Shown here: positions 23,646 through 36,339 of the stretch, one piece after another
Layout of the letters: every line of letters starts with the position of its first letter
How positions within the stretch are numbered: the stretch's first letter is position 1
Assembly: GCF_964355755.1 (NCBI RefSeq)
Contig: NC_092674.1
Span: 10,299,001 to 10,363,000, forward strand
Length of the DNA: 64,000 nt
Source of the DNA: Antedon mediterranea
Taxonomy: Eukaryota; Echinodermata; Crinoidea; Comatulida; Antedonidae
Direction of reading: 5' to 3'
Position numbers and translations under genes: made by a program
Notes under the pieces: model-generated
Databases searched by the model: none
Told to the model about the DNA's origin: nothing
What the model saw: only the letters and a program-made list of their open reading frames with translations

Positions 23646-24179
23646 CGCTTCCCCTAAATAAAAAGTAATACAGTAGTTGTATTTACATAAAGTAAACAAC
23701 CTTTTCTCTCAGTAGGATAAAAGTAAATATTCCTTTCCCTGGTACAGGTAAACAACCTCTTTTAATAAAATATAAATTATTTCCCTAAAGGTACTGAATC
23801 TCAGAAATAAAAATCTCTTTATCTGCACTTTAGCAGGGGAAATCCCTTTGAAATGTCATATAACAAAACAATCACGTTTCTCTGAATTATTGATTCAGTA
23901 CAATGATTCTGAAAATAGGAACAAACTAACTATTTATTATTTGTTTAAGATTTTTACACAAAACACTTCAAATTCTAGAGGTAAATTGTCTAAATTTTCC
24001 TAAATCCCTAGCAGAAGATTAATTTTTAAAAATTAGAACAATATCAATCTATATGAAAATATAAGATTGATATGACACAGTAAACTGAGCTTCACTAATA
24101 TAACTTAAATAAATGGATAAGAACATAATTTTACTCATAAAATATTTTTCTTTAACATTTAATTTTACATTTTTAAGTG

Positions 24180-24400
24180 AAATTTTTATTTTTGGTTCCG
24201 ATCTTCTTTCGAATTGTGAAAATGCTTTATTATTTTATTATGTACAACAATTTCTTGTTAATTCTGGAAGATTTAATTGATGTTTCTGTTAGTTTTTTTA
24301 AAATGTTGTATTTGTTAATCTGAGGCGCCTTGAAGCTAAGGTGGTTCCATCTTGTAAGGCGCCTCTGTGTAATATACTGAATAAAAAAAAAAAAATATTG
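24180..24400 (+). mobile_element. retroelement 3' end with GAGGCGCCTT stem-loop and poly-A
   Basis: GAGGCGCCTT (24322-24331) and AAGGCGCCTC (24356-24365) form a perfect 10-bp stem with a 24-nt loop. It is followed by TGTAATATACTGAATAAAAA and a poly-A stretch near 24390. The 'GGCGCCTTG...AAGGCGCC + poly-A' layout is typical of RTE/CR1-type 3' ends. No coding part remains. Confidence 0.55.
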
Positions 24401-25035
24401 TGATCGTCAAGCTACAGTATATAGTTTGGTATACATTTACGGAGGCAATACTCAAAATTGTTTTAATTGAAGAAACTAAATTTTTATTAAACTAATACAT
24501 TGTTTAATTGTTTTAAAACTTGACTTGGCCTAAGTACCACAAAAATGCACATAGTACTGTAGGACGTTTTGGCCGAAACCGTCCAATATCTATCTAGGTA
24601 ACATCATAATATTACATCAAGAAACTTTTGGGCTGGATATTATATTTAGGCTTGGTGAATCTGTAACGATAAAGGAAAGTATCCCAATAGAAATAAGGTA
24701 GGTAAGCTTTTTGGGCTAACCTGGAAAATCTTTTATATGTGTTTATGTGTAATGTCAGTAATTATTGTAAACACTTTTATCAACCTTACTGTGGACATAC
24801 TATATAAGATATAATTCAGCAATGTAAACATTGAAATACGGTAATTACCTGAAATAAAAACATAAGCTATTCTCCTTAATAAACCCTTGCATTTGCAGTT
24901 ATGTCCTTCTTGTAGCAACAGGTTTGATAAAATAAACAAAGACCTTTAAGATCTAAACTACCTGCATTTAACTGCCACAGAATCTTATCGCTGCATTGAT
25001 TACTCCCAGCATTTTTAATAAATACCTAATATAGT

Positions 25036-25855
25036 ATCATTACATAATCAAAAAACATTCCTAACCTTTTACTTGAGAGCCTCTAATTAGGGGACATCTT
25101 TGGGCCCAACAAAATGTACCCCTGAATAGCAGTAGTGTGTTTACTAATAATTACCAGTCCTGTCATTACATAATCAAAAAACATTCCTAACCTTTTACCT
25201 GAGAGCCTCTAATTAGGGGACACCTTTGGGCCCAACAAAATGTACCCCTGAATAGCAGTAGTGTGTTTACTAATAATTACCAGTCCTATCATTACATAAT
25301 CAAAAAACATTCCTAACCTTTTACTTGTCAGTCTACTACAATAGAGGCTCTAATTAGGGGACACCTTTGGGCCCAACAAAATGTACCCCTGAATAGCAGT
25401 AGTGTGTTTACTAATAATTACCAGTCCTATCATTACATAATCAAAAAACATTCCTAACCTTTTACTTGTCAGTCTACTACAATAGAGGCTCTAATTAGGG
25501 GACACCTTTGGGCCCAACAAAATGTACCCCTGAATAGCAGTAGTGTGTTTACTAATAATTACCAGTCCTATCATTACATAATCAAAAAACATTCCTAACC
25601 TTTGTTTACTTGTCAGTCTACTACATTAGAGGCTCTAATTAGGGGACATCTTTGGGCCAACAAAATGTACCCCTGAATAGCAGTAGTGTGTTTACTAATA
25701 ATTACCAGTCCTGTCATTACATAATCAAAAAACATTTCTAACCTTTTACTTGTCAGTCTACTACAGTAGAGGCTCTAATTAGTGGACATCTTTGGGCCCA
25801 ACAAAATGTACCCCTGAATAGCAGTAGTGTGTTTACCAATATTATATAACTACCT
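25036..25855. repeat. ~126/141-bp tandem array, six copies, carrying GGGGACACCTTTGGGCCCAA
   Basis: TACATAATCAAAAAACATTC recurs at about 25041, 25167, 25293, 25434, 25575 and 25718. The first two intervals are 126 bp, and the later ones gain 15 bp from an inserted GTCAGTCTACTACAATAGAG-type segment. Every unit contains GCTCTAATTAGGGGACA and TGTACCCCTGAATAG, the pogo-like family core. The two length classes record two stages of expansion. Confidence 0.93.
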
Positions 25856-25899
25856 GTCATGTATGATTTACACAATCAAAAATCAATCAGTCTACTACA

Positions 25900-26155
25900 T
25901 ACAATAGAACTCCTATTTAGGGAATACCTTTGGATCAACAAAGTGTACCTTTAATAGAGGTTTCTCTTCAGTAGGTGTTGACTATAGTGTTAAAACATTG
26001 CCCCTTGTTCGTTTCATGGGAAATTGTCTTAATAGGGATGTCCTCTAAATAGGGATATCCCCTAAATAAGGGTGTCCCTTAAATAAAGCGAGTCTTCTGA
26101 ATAGTGTTCCAAAGAAAGGGTTCCCTACAATAAAAATCTCCTGAATAATATTATT
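25900..26155. mobile_element. pogo/Tigger-like MITE(s), compound
   Basis: ATAGAACTCCTATTTAGGG, CCTTTAATAGAGGTTTCTC, GTGTTAAAACATTGCCCCTT, TCCTCTAAATAGGGATATCC and further AATAAGGGTGTCCC units. Several 18-bp-like subrepeats are strung together after the 25.0-kb array. Confidence 0.65.
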
Positions 26156-26619
26156 ATAGTTGTTTTAATTCAACAAACCCTGTACCGTATGTATACCAAC
26201 TACTGTACTGTACAGTACTATATACTCCTCTCGCCTTTCTTTTACAACTTGTCCATCCACTAGTAGAAAATGAAAATCCACTCAATCAAATCATTAATTA
26301 AAACAAGTAGTTTTAATTCAACAACTACAGTAGTTGCAAACCCTTCCAAATCAATTGCTGTGTATATCCATCCAACTACAGTACAGTACAACACCACTAT
26401 AAAGTCACAAATTGTAGTTTTCAATTAAATTTTACGCTTCAATGAATTCAAATAGTATTATAAATATTTTCAGAGTATAATGTTCGATAGGATTTTCCCA
26501 GAACAGACCCATCTATTTTTATCAAATCAATATAATTTTACTTCATGATATGTGGTTTTGTGGTATATTGTGTACATTTGTACTTGATTTTTTAATACAC
26601 CTTCTGATATTTGAAACTA

Positions 26620-26750
26620 AACCCTTCTCATGGAAAGTGTCCCCTTATAAAAGGATGTCCCCTCAATATAGGTTGATTTTTAAAGTGTTATCCTTCTTTA
26701 TGTTCCCTGAATAGGGGTGTTCTAAATGAGGGGTTCTACTATATTGAATG
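26620..26750. mobile_element. pogo/Tigger-like MITE fragment
   Basis: GGAAAGTGTCCCCTTATAAA, CCTCAATATAGGTTG, CTGAATAGGGGTGTTC and GAGGGGTTCTACTATATTG give the right half of the family layout. Confidence 0.6.
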
Positions 26751-27646
26751 TAAATTAAAGCAGACACCCCTACTATAAGAATGGTATGTTCAGGTTGAAT
26801 AGATAAATTACACTTTTCTTCTAGTAACAATTAATAAATATCATTAAAATAAAAGTATGTAACGGTATACAATTTTTTTTTTAATAGTATAAGGCTTGGT
26901 GTTTCCAATAAAGTATAATCGTATTGGTACGAATTAAAAGTAAACTTACATCATCAAAGAATTAAACTGTTTATTTTTATAAAAATATTTACATTATGTT
27001 TAGATTGTTAGAGATATAGGAAAGTTCGCAGAATTTCATGATCTATTTACTGATATAGCACTAGTAATTAATACGTTAGTTTCTCTTTTACTTTTGGATA
27101 ATATTTATTCAACAAAATGCCAAGGAGACTTGAAAATTTTAAAAATCTAAATCCAATAGAAATTAGCACAATGCCCACAATAGTGTTATTATACCTGAAC
27201 AATTGGTAGGATCACTTAAATTCAACAAAAACTCTAAAAAAATTGAGACAATATTACTAGTTTCCTGGCAACCTAATGACAGTATAAAATATTTTGCAAT
27301 TTCAATTTTATTTAAGATTTAAACAAAACAGTTTAGTAATTTGTTTCTATGATAATTGTTATTTTACAAAATAATATTTTGGTCGATATGAAATGTATTC
27401 TTGATTATTATTTTATATTTTTTATCATAGTTTTGTGCTTTTAAATATTTTATTCAGACCCCAAAGGAAACTAATTCTTTTTTTAAGATCAAATTTGTTG
27501 TCCTGAATCTATTCATCTTCATATGTTTCTCCTTTGTTTTTATTATGATGTTTCATCATTTGACTGCTATTTATGTATTTAATAACCTCTTAATATTTAT
27601 GATGAATTCAAAATAAAAACAAAGAAAAGAAACAATAACCAATACC

Positions 27647-27757
<111 letters not shown>

Positions 27758-28849
27758 TGCCATTGTTTAACTTAAAATATTCTCCTCATTCAACTCATAA
27801 ACATTCACTATTTGCATACACAAGTCAATCAAATATTATTCATATAAAAATATTAAATTTAAAATATTATTATATTTGGCGGTTGACTTTATACATATGT
27901 AAAATATAGTCTCTTTTTTAATGATGAAGAACAGCAGTTGCATTATTCCCTGTTTTAATCATGGTGAAATAAGCTCATTATACTCTGTACCAGTATATCG
28001 GCACCAATTATAATTTACGTTTGTTTTATTCAACTGTCCAGTGATTTTATCTCTACCACCTCTTTTTATGACATTATTATTATAACACAAGTATTTCTAT
28101 TCTACAATTCAGACCTTGTCAATTTTATATTTATATCATTCATTGTTAAAATTTGTCCTAATTAAATTATATATTACGATACTGATGTCTGGTTGCTCTT
28201 CAATATCTTACTTGATGATTTTCTAAATTTGGAACAATACATGTTACCCTGTTGGCGATACCGGCTAAATTTAGCAACTAGGTCCCAAAGCAGAGATTAT
28301 AAGGCATTCATTAAATGTCAACATATTTATTTAAAACACATTAACTATTAAGGGGAATGAAATTCCAAAGAAATTATTTCAGCATTTTCAGCCTACACAT
28401 ATTAGAGTTTTCGATGAAATGAAATGGCTAAATTCTCAACCTTTTTTAAATTGGGGAGAGGGGTAAACCCGAGGGAGAGGCTGGTCTAAAAGGCAAAATG
28501 TTTAAGGAACCCTTCTCAGCATCTCACATGATCATGATACATTCACCCCTGACAAAATTACTACAGTCATCGACCAAGAGATTTAGTCATACAGCTGATT
28601 GATGATCTACACACTGTGGGGTTAAGCTCTACCTTAAGAGTCCTATGGTGGCCTACGGATTTCAGTGCCATTCTATTCAACCGTAACACAGTTTCCTGAA
28701 GGGATTTTATAGAGCAGAAATGCTAAATGCAGATCAACACCTTTTTATAAAAGAAAATAATTTTTTTTAGCTTGGAAATTCTCTATCAGTTTATTATGAT
28801 AGGTTTAAACTATAAGTCCAGTCCTCTGGAATTTTGTAAAAAATAAAAA

Positions 28850-28990
28850 GACCTCTATAAGGGGACACTTTAACAAGGACAAATATAGGTTTCAACACTC
28901 ACTGATGAAGGGGGAGTTTTTTGGACCCCAAAGGTTTTGCCTAACATGAGTACTGTATTTTAGTACACCTTAAAAGTAGGCCTCTTGGTC
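28850..28990. mobile_element. pogo/Tigger-like fragment
   Basis: GACCTCTATAAGGGGACACT, GATGAAGGGGGAGTTTTTTG and GACCCCAAAGG show the GGGGACA core, weakly preserved. Confidence 0.5.
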
Positions 28991-29850
28991 CATAATGCTT
29001 TGTCATGGGTTGACAGCAGCATCAAATTGAATTAAGTATTTGGATGACTCTACAAACAAATTCACAGAAAATATTGACAAGAGTTGTGGGATAACAGCTT
29101 CATTTCTGTATGCATTTGGCATATACAGTTCATTCACACTAGGAAAATAAAGACGCTACCAGACTCTTAGAATGGTACATGGTACAATCAGTAATCATAC
29201 ACATCAATTGCTTGTTACGTTCAACAGGACCATGCTGCATTGGAAGTACCCAAAATGCTTGTATACACTTTAGGAACGTATGTAGGCCTACAATTTAAAT
29301 GGAAAACTGAAAAACAAGTGATCTTGATTGTATGGCTAACAGTTTGGTTAGTTTTACAGAGTTGATTTCTGTTGGTTAAATGTACACTATAGAAAAATTG
29401 AGAAAAAACAAAATTCTCGCCTATTCTGAAAACTATAAGGTTATACTATCTTGCTAATCTCTATTCTTTCATCCTATTGCCAAACAAAAGTGCTTTTTTG
29501 TAGCAATATGGTTTGATTTTGAAGAGCTTCTTTTTACAGATTGTATACACTGAAGTGGACAGAGTATAGAAATAATAAATCTGTCATTTAGTATTCTTTT
29601 ATCCATTCATTACATTCATATCCTATCTTAAAGAAGATTAATAGCTTTCATTATTGAAGCAAATATCCCTAGTTAAATAATTCATAAAATATTATTTATC
29701 ATTACAGATATATATTATTATATGACTAACTGAAGCCTTCTGGGAAATATAATTTCTTCTTGTGAGAATCGTAAATTTTGTGGAGGTTTTATTTTATTTG
29801 ATATAATTATTTGTTTTTAAAATATGGACAAACAATAATCCACTGTGAAT

Positions 29851-31470
29851 ACAATAGAACCTCTATTAAGGGGACAACTTTGGGATCCAACCTAATGTTC
29901 AAGGGGTGTCTTCTGAATAGTGGTTGTAGTATTAAAACATACAACAGAACCTCTATTAAGGGGACAACTTTGGGATCCAAGCTAATGTTCAAGGGGTGTC
30001 TTCTGAATAGTGGTTGTAGTATTAAAACATACAATAGAACCTCTATTAAGGGGACAACTTTGGGATCCAAGCTAATGTTCAAGGGGTGTCTTCTGAATAG
30101 TGGTTGTAGTATTAAAACATACAATAGAACCTCTATTAAGGGGACAACTTTGGGACCCAAGCTAATGTTCAAGGGGTGTCTTCTGAATAGTGGTCGTAGT
30201 ATTAAAACATACAATAGAACCTCTATTAAGGGGACAACTTTGGGATCCAAGCTAATGTTCAAGGGGTGTCTTCTGAATAGTGGTCGTAGTATTAAAACAT
30301 ACAATAGAACCTCTATTAAGGGGACAACTTTGGGACCCAAGCTAATGTTCAAGGGGTGTCTTCTGAATAGTGGTCGTAGTATTAAAACATACAATAGAAC
30401 CTCTATTAAGGGGACAACTTTGGGACCCAAGCTAATGTTCAAGGGGTGTCTTCTGAATAGTGGTCGTAGTATTAAAACATACAATAGAACCTCTATTAAG
30501 GGGACAACTTTGGGACCCAAGCTAATGTTCAAGGGGTGTCTTCTGAATAGTGGTCGTAGTATTAAAACATACAATAGAACCTCTATTAAGGGGACAACTT
30601 TGGGACCCAAGCTAATGTTCAAGGGGTGTCTTCTGAATAGTGGTCGTAGTATTAAAACATACAATAGAACCTCTATTAAGGGGACAACTTTGGGACCCAA
30701 GCTAATGTTCAAGGGGTGTCTTCTGAATAGTGGTTGTAGTATTAAAACATACAATAGAACCTCTATTAAGGGGACAACTTTGGGACCCAAGCTAATGTTC
30801 AAGGGGTGTCTTCTGAATAGTGGTCGTAGTATTAAAACATACAATAGAACCTCTATTAAGGGGACAACTTTGGGACCCAAGCTAATGTTCAAGGGGTGTC
30901 TTCTGAATAGTGGTCGTAGTATTAAAACATACAATAGAACCTCTATTAAGGGGACAACTTTGGGACCCAAGCTAATGTTCAAGGGGTGTCTTCTGAATAG
31001 TGGTCGTAGTATTAAAACATACAACAGAACCTCTATTAAGGGGACAACTTTGGGACCCAAGCTAATGTTCAAGGGGTGTCTTCTGAATAGTGGTCGTAGT
31101 ATTAAAACATACAATAGAACCTCTATTAAGGGGACAACTTTGGGACCCAAGCTAATGTTCAAGGGGTGTCTTCTGAATAGTGGTTGTAGTATTAAAACAT
31201 ACAATAGAACCTCTATTAAGGGGACAACTTTGGGATCCAAGCTAATGTTCAAGGGGTGTCTTCTGAATAGTGGTCGTAGTATTAAAACATACAATAGAAC
31301 CTCTATTAAGGGGACAACTTTGGGACCCAAGCTAATGTTCAAGGGGTGTCTTCTGAATAGTGGTCGTAGTATTAAAACATACAATAGAACCTCTATTAAG
31401 GGGACAACTTTGGGATCCAAGCTAATGTTCAAGGGGTGTCTTCTGAATAGTGGTTGTAGTATTAAAACAT
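29851..31470. repeat. 90-bp tandem array, 18 near-identical copies
   Basis: Eighteen head-to-tail units start ACAATAGAACCTCTATTAAG and contain GGGGACAACTTTGGGAYCC, GTTCAAGGGGTGTC, TTCTGAATAGTGGTYGTAG and TATTAAAACAT. Variation is almost confined to three sites: ACAATAG/ACAACAG, GGGATCC/GGGACCC and GGTTGTAG/GGTCGTAG. There are no indels, so the array is recent or homogenised. Both strands stay open in frame (631 codons plus, 562 codons minus) only because 90 is divisible by three and the unit lacks stops. There is no codon bias, domain or start context to suggest a gene. The unit is a piece of the dispersed pogo-like family. Confidence 0.97.
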
Positions 31471-31494
31471 ACAATAGAATCCTCCTTAAAAACA

Positions 31495-31700
31495 CTGTAC
31501 CTTACTTAAGAGTAGACTACAAGCATCCCTATCTAGCTAGGGACACTCAGCAAGGGGACACTCAGCAAGGGGACACTCAGCAAGGGGACTCTTTATTGGG
31601 TCCCAATGGTGTCCCCTTACTACAAGTGGCAATGCATGTTTTAAGACTACTGCCAGTTCCTATTAACTTTATTGGGTGCCTTAATAAAGATGTTTTATTG
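31495..31700. repeat. pogo-like fragment with a 16-bp triplication
   Basis: GGGGACACTCAGCAAG occurs three times head to tail (about 31540-31587), followed by TCCCAATGGTGTCCCC and a GGTGCCTTAATAAAG end. It looks like the degenerate right border of the 90-bp array. Confidence 0.75.
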
Positions 31701-32094
31701 TACTAATGTTAGGGATACAATACAAAAATTAGCATGCAAAAACAATGCACTCAGATTCTGTATGTAATATGAATGTTAAAAGATAATGAATTGTTTCTGC
31801 AAAATCATTCTGGCACTATACAAATATAATATGAGTCAGAATGTAAAATAATTCCAAGGTGATTAAATAACTTTAACTAAGAGCTAAGGGTGACTAACAA
31901 GATTTAGGGCAAATAAAAAGAAACTAAGACGGCTCTGACTAATTCTTCGAAGCAGAAATAAAGGAGAAAGCTTAGGTGACAAACTGATGACACAGTGGGT
32001 CAAGCTAATCTGACAACTATTGAAGTAATACTTAATAATTGGAGGAATATGAATAAGGTTATCCATTTAAAGTTTGCAGAAAATATCTAGATAA

Positions 32095-32250
32095 AACTCC
32101 TCCTTCGGGATATGATTATCCCTATTCAGGAAACACCTATATTAGAGGGACACTTATGTGAAACAAGGAGCATGTTTATGTTTGAATGACCAACCCCTAT
32201 TCAAGGAAAACCATTATTAACGGGACACCTCGTTGGGTGTAGGACAATGC
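32095..32250. mobile_element. pogo/Tigger-like MITE
   Basis: CCCTATTCAGGAAACACC, TATTAGAGGGACACTTATG, ACAAGGAGCATG, CCAACCCCTATTCAAGG and TTAACGGGACACCTCG follow the dispersed family layout. Confidence 0.65.
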
Positions 32251-32394
32251 ATACAATACCATAACTATGTTGGTCTGAACACACCCGTAATAGTACATAC
32301 TATTATTCACAACTAAATTCTCTTTGCACGTTTTTTTGTTCTCATCTTATTGGAGCACTGAATGTACACTAGTAATAGCATGTTGTATTTAAAC

Positions 32395-32520
32395 ATACTC
32401 CCAAGATTTAAGAGGAATGCCTACTGAATAGGGGTTGCCTAAAATGTTAAAACATATTTCATTGGTTTTATGGGAAAGTGTCCCCTTATTAGGGATGTCT
32501 CCCGATTTTGTTCCCAAAGA
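32395..32520. mobile_element. pogo/Tigger-like MITE fragment
   Basis: CCTACTGAATAGGGGTTGCC, ATGTTAAAACATATTTC, GGGAAAGTGTCCCCTTATTA and GGGATGTCTCCC are in family order. Confidence 0.65.
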
Positions 32521-33479
32521 AGTTTACATTGCATTCAAGGTCATTTGAATGGTCAGAAAGTTCTCTCATTTGGTTTTGCAATTTCAAATTGAATATTGAA
32601 GGGAAGCCATTATCTCTCCAGGTTCATTTATAGTATCCACCTCTTTTCCTTTGGACCTCGATGATTCAGGAAGCACTCTGCACAAGATTAGTTTCAACTA
32701 TGACCTCCAACGATGGTGGCACGATGCCTGCATTGTATTTAGGAAATTCCATTTTTGTAAATTTTCTTGTTACAGTTGGAAATCCTATTGGTGCTAGTTA
32801 TTCATATATAAAATTTTCAATAAACAACAATGGATTTCATCTAATAATTAACAATTAACCTTTAACCTACAGTACCTGTACAGTAGGAAGCTAGCAATGT
32901 ATTAGCCCTTTAGTGGCCACAACATTAACATAATTATTTAATAATACAATGTAAATATTATTACCATTATAAACCTAATATTTCCTATCCTAATATTCTA
33001 TCAAATTTTTTTCACAACATAAATATTTTATATTCTCAATATTTTAAAATTCTTGATATGATGGAAATCTATTTATGTAATATTTAAACCTTTAAAATAA
33101 AGATCATTGTGACATATTACTTCGACTACGTTTCAACATCATCACAATCACACGTCCGCCTCCATGCCAGTTATCTTTAAACAATGGCTCATTGACATTT
33201 AAACATTAGCATTCATTTGATGGATGTACGTTGATTAGCTAAATTCAGAACTGTTTTCGTTAAAATTGAATAAGGTATCAAGATCACAATATGTTTTGAA
33301 TTTGCTTTAGACCTTTAAAGCTGTAAAAATCTACAGAATTATTACAATTTTGTATACGATATATTATTGACCTTTTTAAACCACCACTAATGATTTTAGA
33401 CATTAATTCACAAGCATGTTATCTTTCTTTTGGTTAAATTGATTGATAGTTTATGAAAATTTTTTTTACATATTGTTAA

Positions 33480-33645
33480 CTGGATGGAGGAAAAGTAAAA
33501 AGGAGGAGAGAAAGACAACAAAGAAGATGGAGAGATGAAATACATGACAACGTGGGCGAGAATGGTATGACTAGAAGAAAATAGAAATTGCTGGAGGGCT
33601 TCACCCAACAATGGATGAACACAGCCTGATGATGATAAATGTTAA
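33480..33645 (+). pseudogene. LINE C-terminal relic (RTE-like)
   Basis: Plus-strand codons read RRRERQQRRWRDEIHDNVGE, then NGMTRRK, a stop, and GFTQQWMNTA. The basic RRW.DEI stretch followed by a VG.N..T-like segment and a QW end is characteristic of RTE-type reverse transcriptase C-termini. The stop and lack of upstream ORF mark it as dead. Confidence 0.6.
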
Positions 33646-34444
33646 ATGCAAAATAAGTGGACGTAATCCCACACATAACAGTAATTCCATCCCACTGTAG
33701 TGTATACAGCATTCTTAGTGAAGCCCACCCAAAGTCCGCCCTAAATGAATACAGGCCACAATCAGTACATAAGCCAACAATAAAGTATAAGCCAACCATA
33801 ATACACAAGTCCACACAAGTGCAAACCTACTCTTAATTTCAACCAACCTTGTTCTTTGTGATTTCAATCATTATTTGTAGAGGCCTACAACATTTTAATC
33901 ATTGGTTTTACGTCCCTTCCTCTCTTTAAACTTGGCCCAATTCCGTTAAGTTGTACTATGCTGATAACACGAACTAGCAACAGTTGTCCTTTCAAGTGTA
34001 CTCAGCTGAAGTGATAGCTGAATTAGCAGAACCCACAGCATATTCTCGCATAAAAAAGTGTGATCTGGCAGCATGGATTTATTGATAATGCATAGAAGGA
34101 CTAAAATAACTGAAATGTGTAGGTTCAATCCCACTGGGTATTCCTTTAAATTACCATATCGTTAAAGTATTGATTTACATCATGTCATATATTGATAATA
34201 ATTAAAGTTCATCTAGAGATCACAAGTTCAAAATAAATGAGTTTACCACGTAATAATTTTCTACACAAAAACTGCCAATAACATTTCGGTGATTTCGGTT
34301 TGTTTATTTATTAATGACTCTAAAATGTGCATTTATGCAGAACAAGCGTGTCATTCAAAAAGCCTGGACAACTAACGAAATTTGATGATTTGTAAAACAA
34401 TCTGGATACTCATCTTATCTTCGATAATTGCTTAGCGCAAAGTC

Positions 34445-34686
34445 CGATATCACATACCACCAACTAGCCTTTGCATCTTATTCAACAAGGATCTCATGAA
34501 GCAAAGCAATGATTGTCCATGTTTAGTAAATTATAACACAACATAACACAAAAAATATATGCATCCGATATCACATACCATCAACGATCATTGCATCTTA
34601 TTTAACAAGGATCTCACGAAGCAAACCTATGATTTTGCATGTTTAGTATCTAGGCCTAACACAACATAACACAAAACAATATTTGT
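34445..34686. repeat. 121-bp direct duplication (two diverged copies)
   Basis: CGATATCACATACCA starts at 34445 and again at 34566. Both copies continue through TTGCATCTTATT, CAACAAGGATCTCA, GAAGCAAA and CAACATAACACAAAA with about 10% differences. Confidence 0.9.
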
Positions 34687-34870
34687 CTGAGCTGTCACGA
34701 TCCAGGACTTCCCCTCAGTAACTGTAACCAAATAGGAAACGAATTATTCCCATCACAAACAACCGGCTTTTGAGGGTTTTTATTCAACCATTGACCTTGA
34801 AGCACCAGGACACAAAGCAACATTACCAAGAATCCTGATATTCAAACAAAATTCTTGAGGATAAATGTGA

Positions 34871-35490
34871 AAGAGTTCACAGGTGTGAAGAAAAGAGACT
34901 CGCTCAGATGAGTTTATAGGTGTAAAGAAGAGATATTCCTCGGATGTGAAGAAGAGAGAGTCCACAGGTTTGAAGAAGAGAGACTGCTCAGGGTTGAAAA
35001 AAAAAGAGATTCGCTCAGATGAGTTTATAGGTGTAAAGAAGAGATATTCCTCAGATGTGAAGAAGAGAGAGTCCACAGGTTTGAAGAAGACAGACTTCTC
35101 AGGGTTGAAGAAAGGAGACTCGCTCAGATGAGTTTATAGGTGTAAAGAAGAGATATTCCTCGGATGTGAAGAAGAGAGAGTCCACAGGTTTGAAGAAGAC
35201 AGACTGCTCAGGGTTGAAGAAAAGAGACTCGCTCAGATGAGTTTATATGTGTAAAAAAGAGATATTCCTCGGATGTGAAGAAGAGAGAGTCCACAGGTTT
35301 GAAGAAGAGAGACTGCTCAGGGTTGAAGAAAAGAGATGTGATCAGATGTGAAGAAGAGTTTACAGGTGTAAAGAAGAGATATTTCTCAGATGTAGAAAGA
35401 GATATTCTTATGGGGAAGAAGAGAGACTGCTCAGATTGAGAAGCATAGACAGAACCCACAGGTGAGAAGAAGAGAGTTGCTACAGGTGTA
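34871..35490. repeat. composite minisatellite: ~22-bp subunits in ~120-bp higher-order units
   Basis: Variants of GAAGAAGAGAGACTGCTCAG, GTGTAAAGAAGAGATATTCC, GAAGAGAGAGTCCACAG and AGACTCGCTCAGATGAG succeed each other in a fixed order that repeats about every 120 bp, roughly five times. The array is purine-rich on the plus strand. Minus-strand frames rich in SLFF motifs are artefacts. Confidence 0.93.
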
Positions 35491-36339
35491 GAGAGGCTGA
35501 ACTTACAACTGAACTACTATTTTATACTACAACTGGTTTTTGGCGAGGATTCATAGGTGAGGACTCACCTGGCAAACAATTGCAGCGATATTGATAAAAG
35601 CACTTAAACAGCTTTTAAGCCACTTCAGTATTCTTACCCGAACCCTTCAACGACGCAGATGCTGCATATCAATTAAAATTCAACTAACAACCAAAACATT
35701 TTCCAACTGTGCTAAACTGTATTATAGCATTTTTAAATGCCAGCTTTCTGAAACTTTAAAGATGCCTTTATGACAAACCTTAGTATAAAATATAATTATG
35801 CCGTCACGATTACTTGTCTGCTCTGTATGAAAGGCATAGTATCTATTCAGACACTTGCATACTGATTGACATGGTGTAGTGGTGAATTACCAGTTTTAAA
35901 TTTGTTAATTCTTAATTAAGGGTAGACCAAGTTCAAGATTTGTTTACTACAGTACAATACGCCTGGACTAATTAAAAAACCAAATTAATTTTAAGCAATG
36001 TCTATAGCAATACAAATTTTTCCATTATAAAATATCATAGTTTTTGGGAGATTTTACTGTATAACTTTCCAGTATAAATTTTCCTGAATATTTTTGCAGC
36101 CTCATATCTTGACATCTTTAGTCATTAATGTACAACAAAAGCAATAGGCACTTCCTGTTCTCAAGCAGTAAAATTTGATTAATTTGTATAACAGATTTTG
36201 ATGCTAGACAAATTGTCAATGATAACATAATTAAGATATTTTTTAGTATGAATACAGAAGAATATAAAATCCCTCCTTTGGGATACCGATATTTAGAAGA
36301 CATTTTAAAACAATCAAGGGATAATGTTATAACAACACT

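Noticed and set aside
29851-31470. CRISPR-like array
   Set aside because: Units are contiguous with no unique spacers, and the genome is plainly eukaryotic.
29807-31706. Long open frames on both strands as a repeat-protein gene
   Set aside because: They are by-products of a stop-free 90-bp tandem repeat; both strands are open at once and no domain, splice or codon signal supports coding.
34780-35459. SLFF-rich frames
   Set aside because: Artefact of the purine-rich composite minisatellite; frames are open on both strands.
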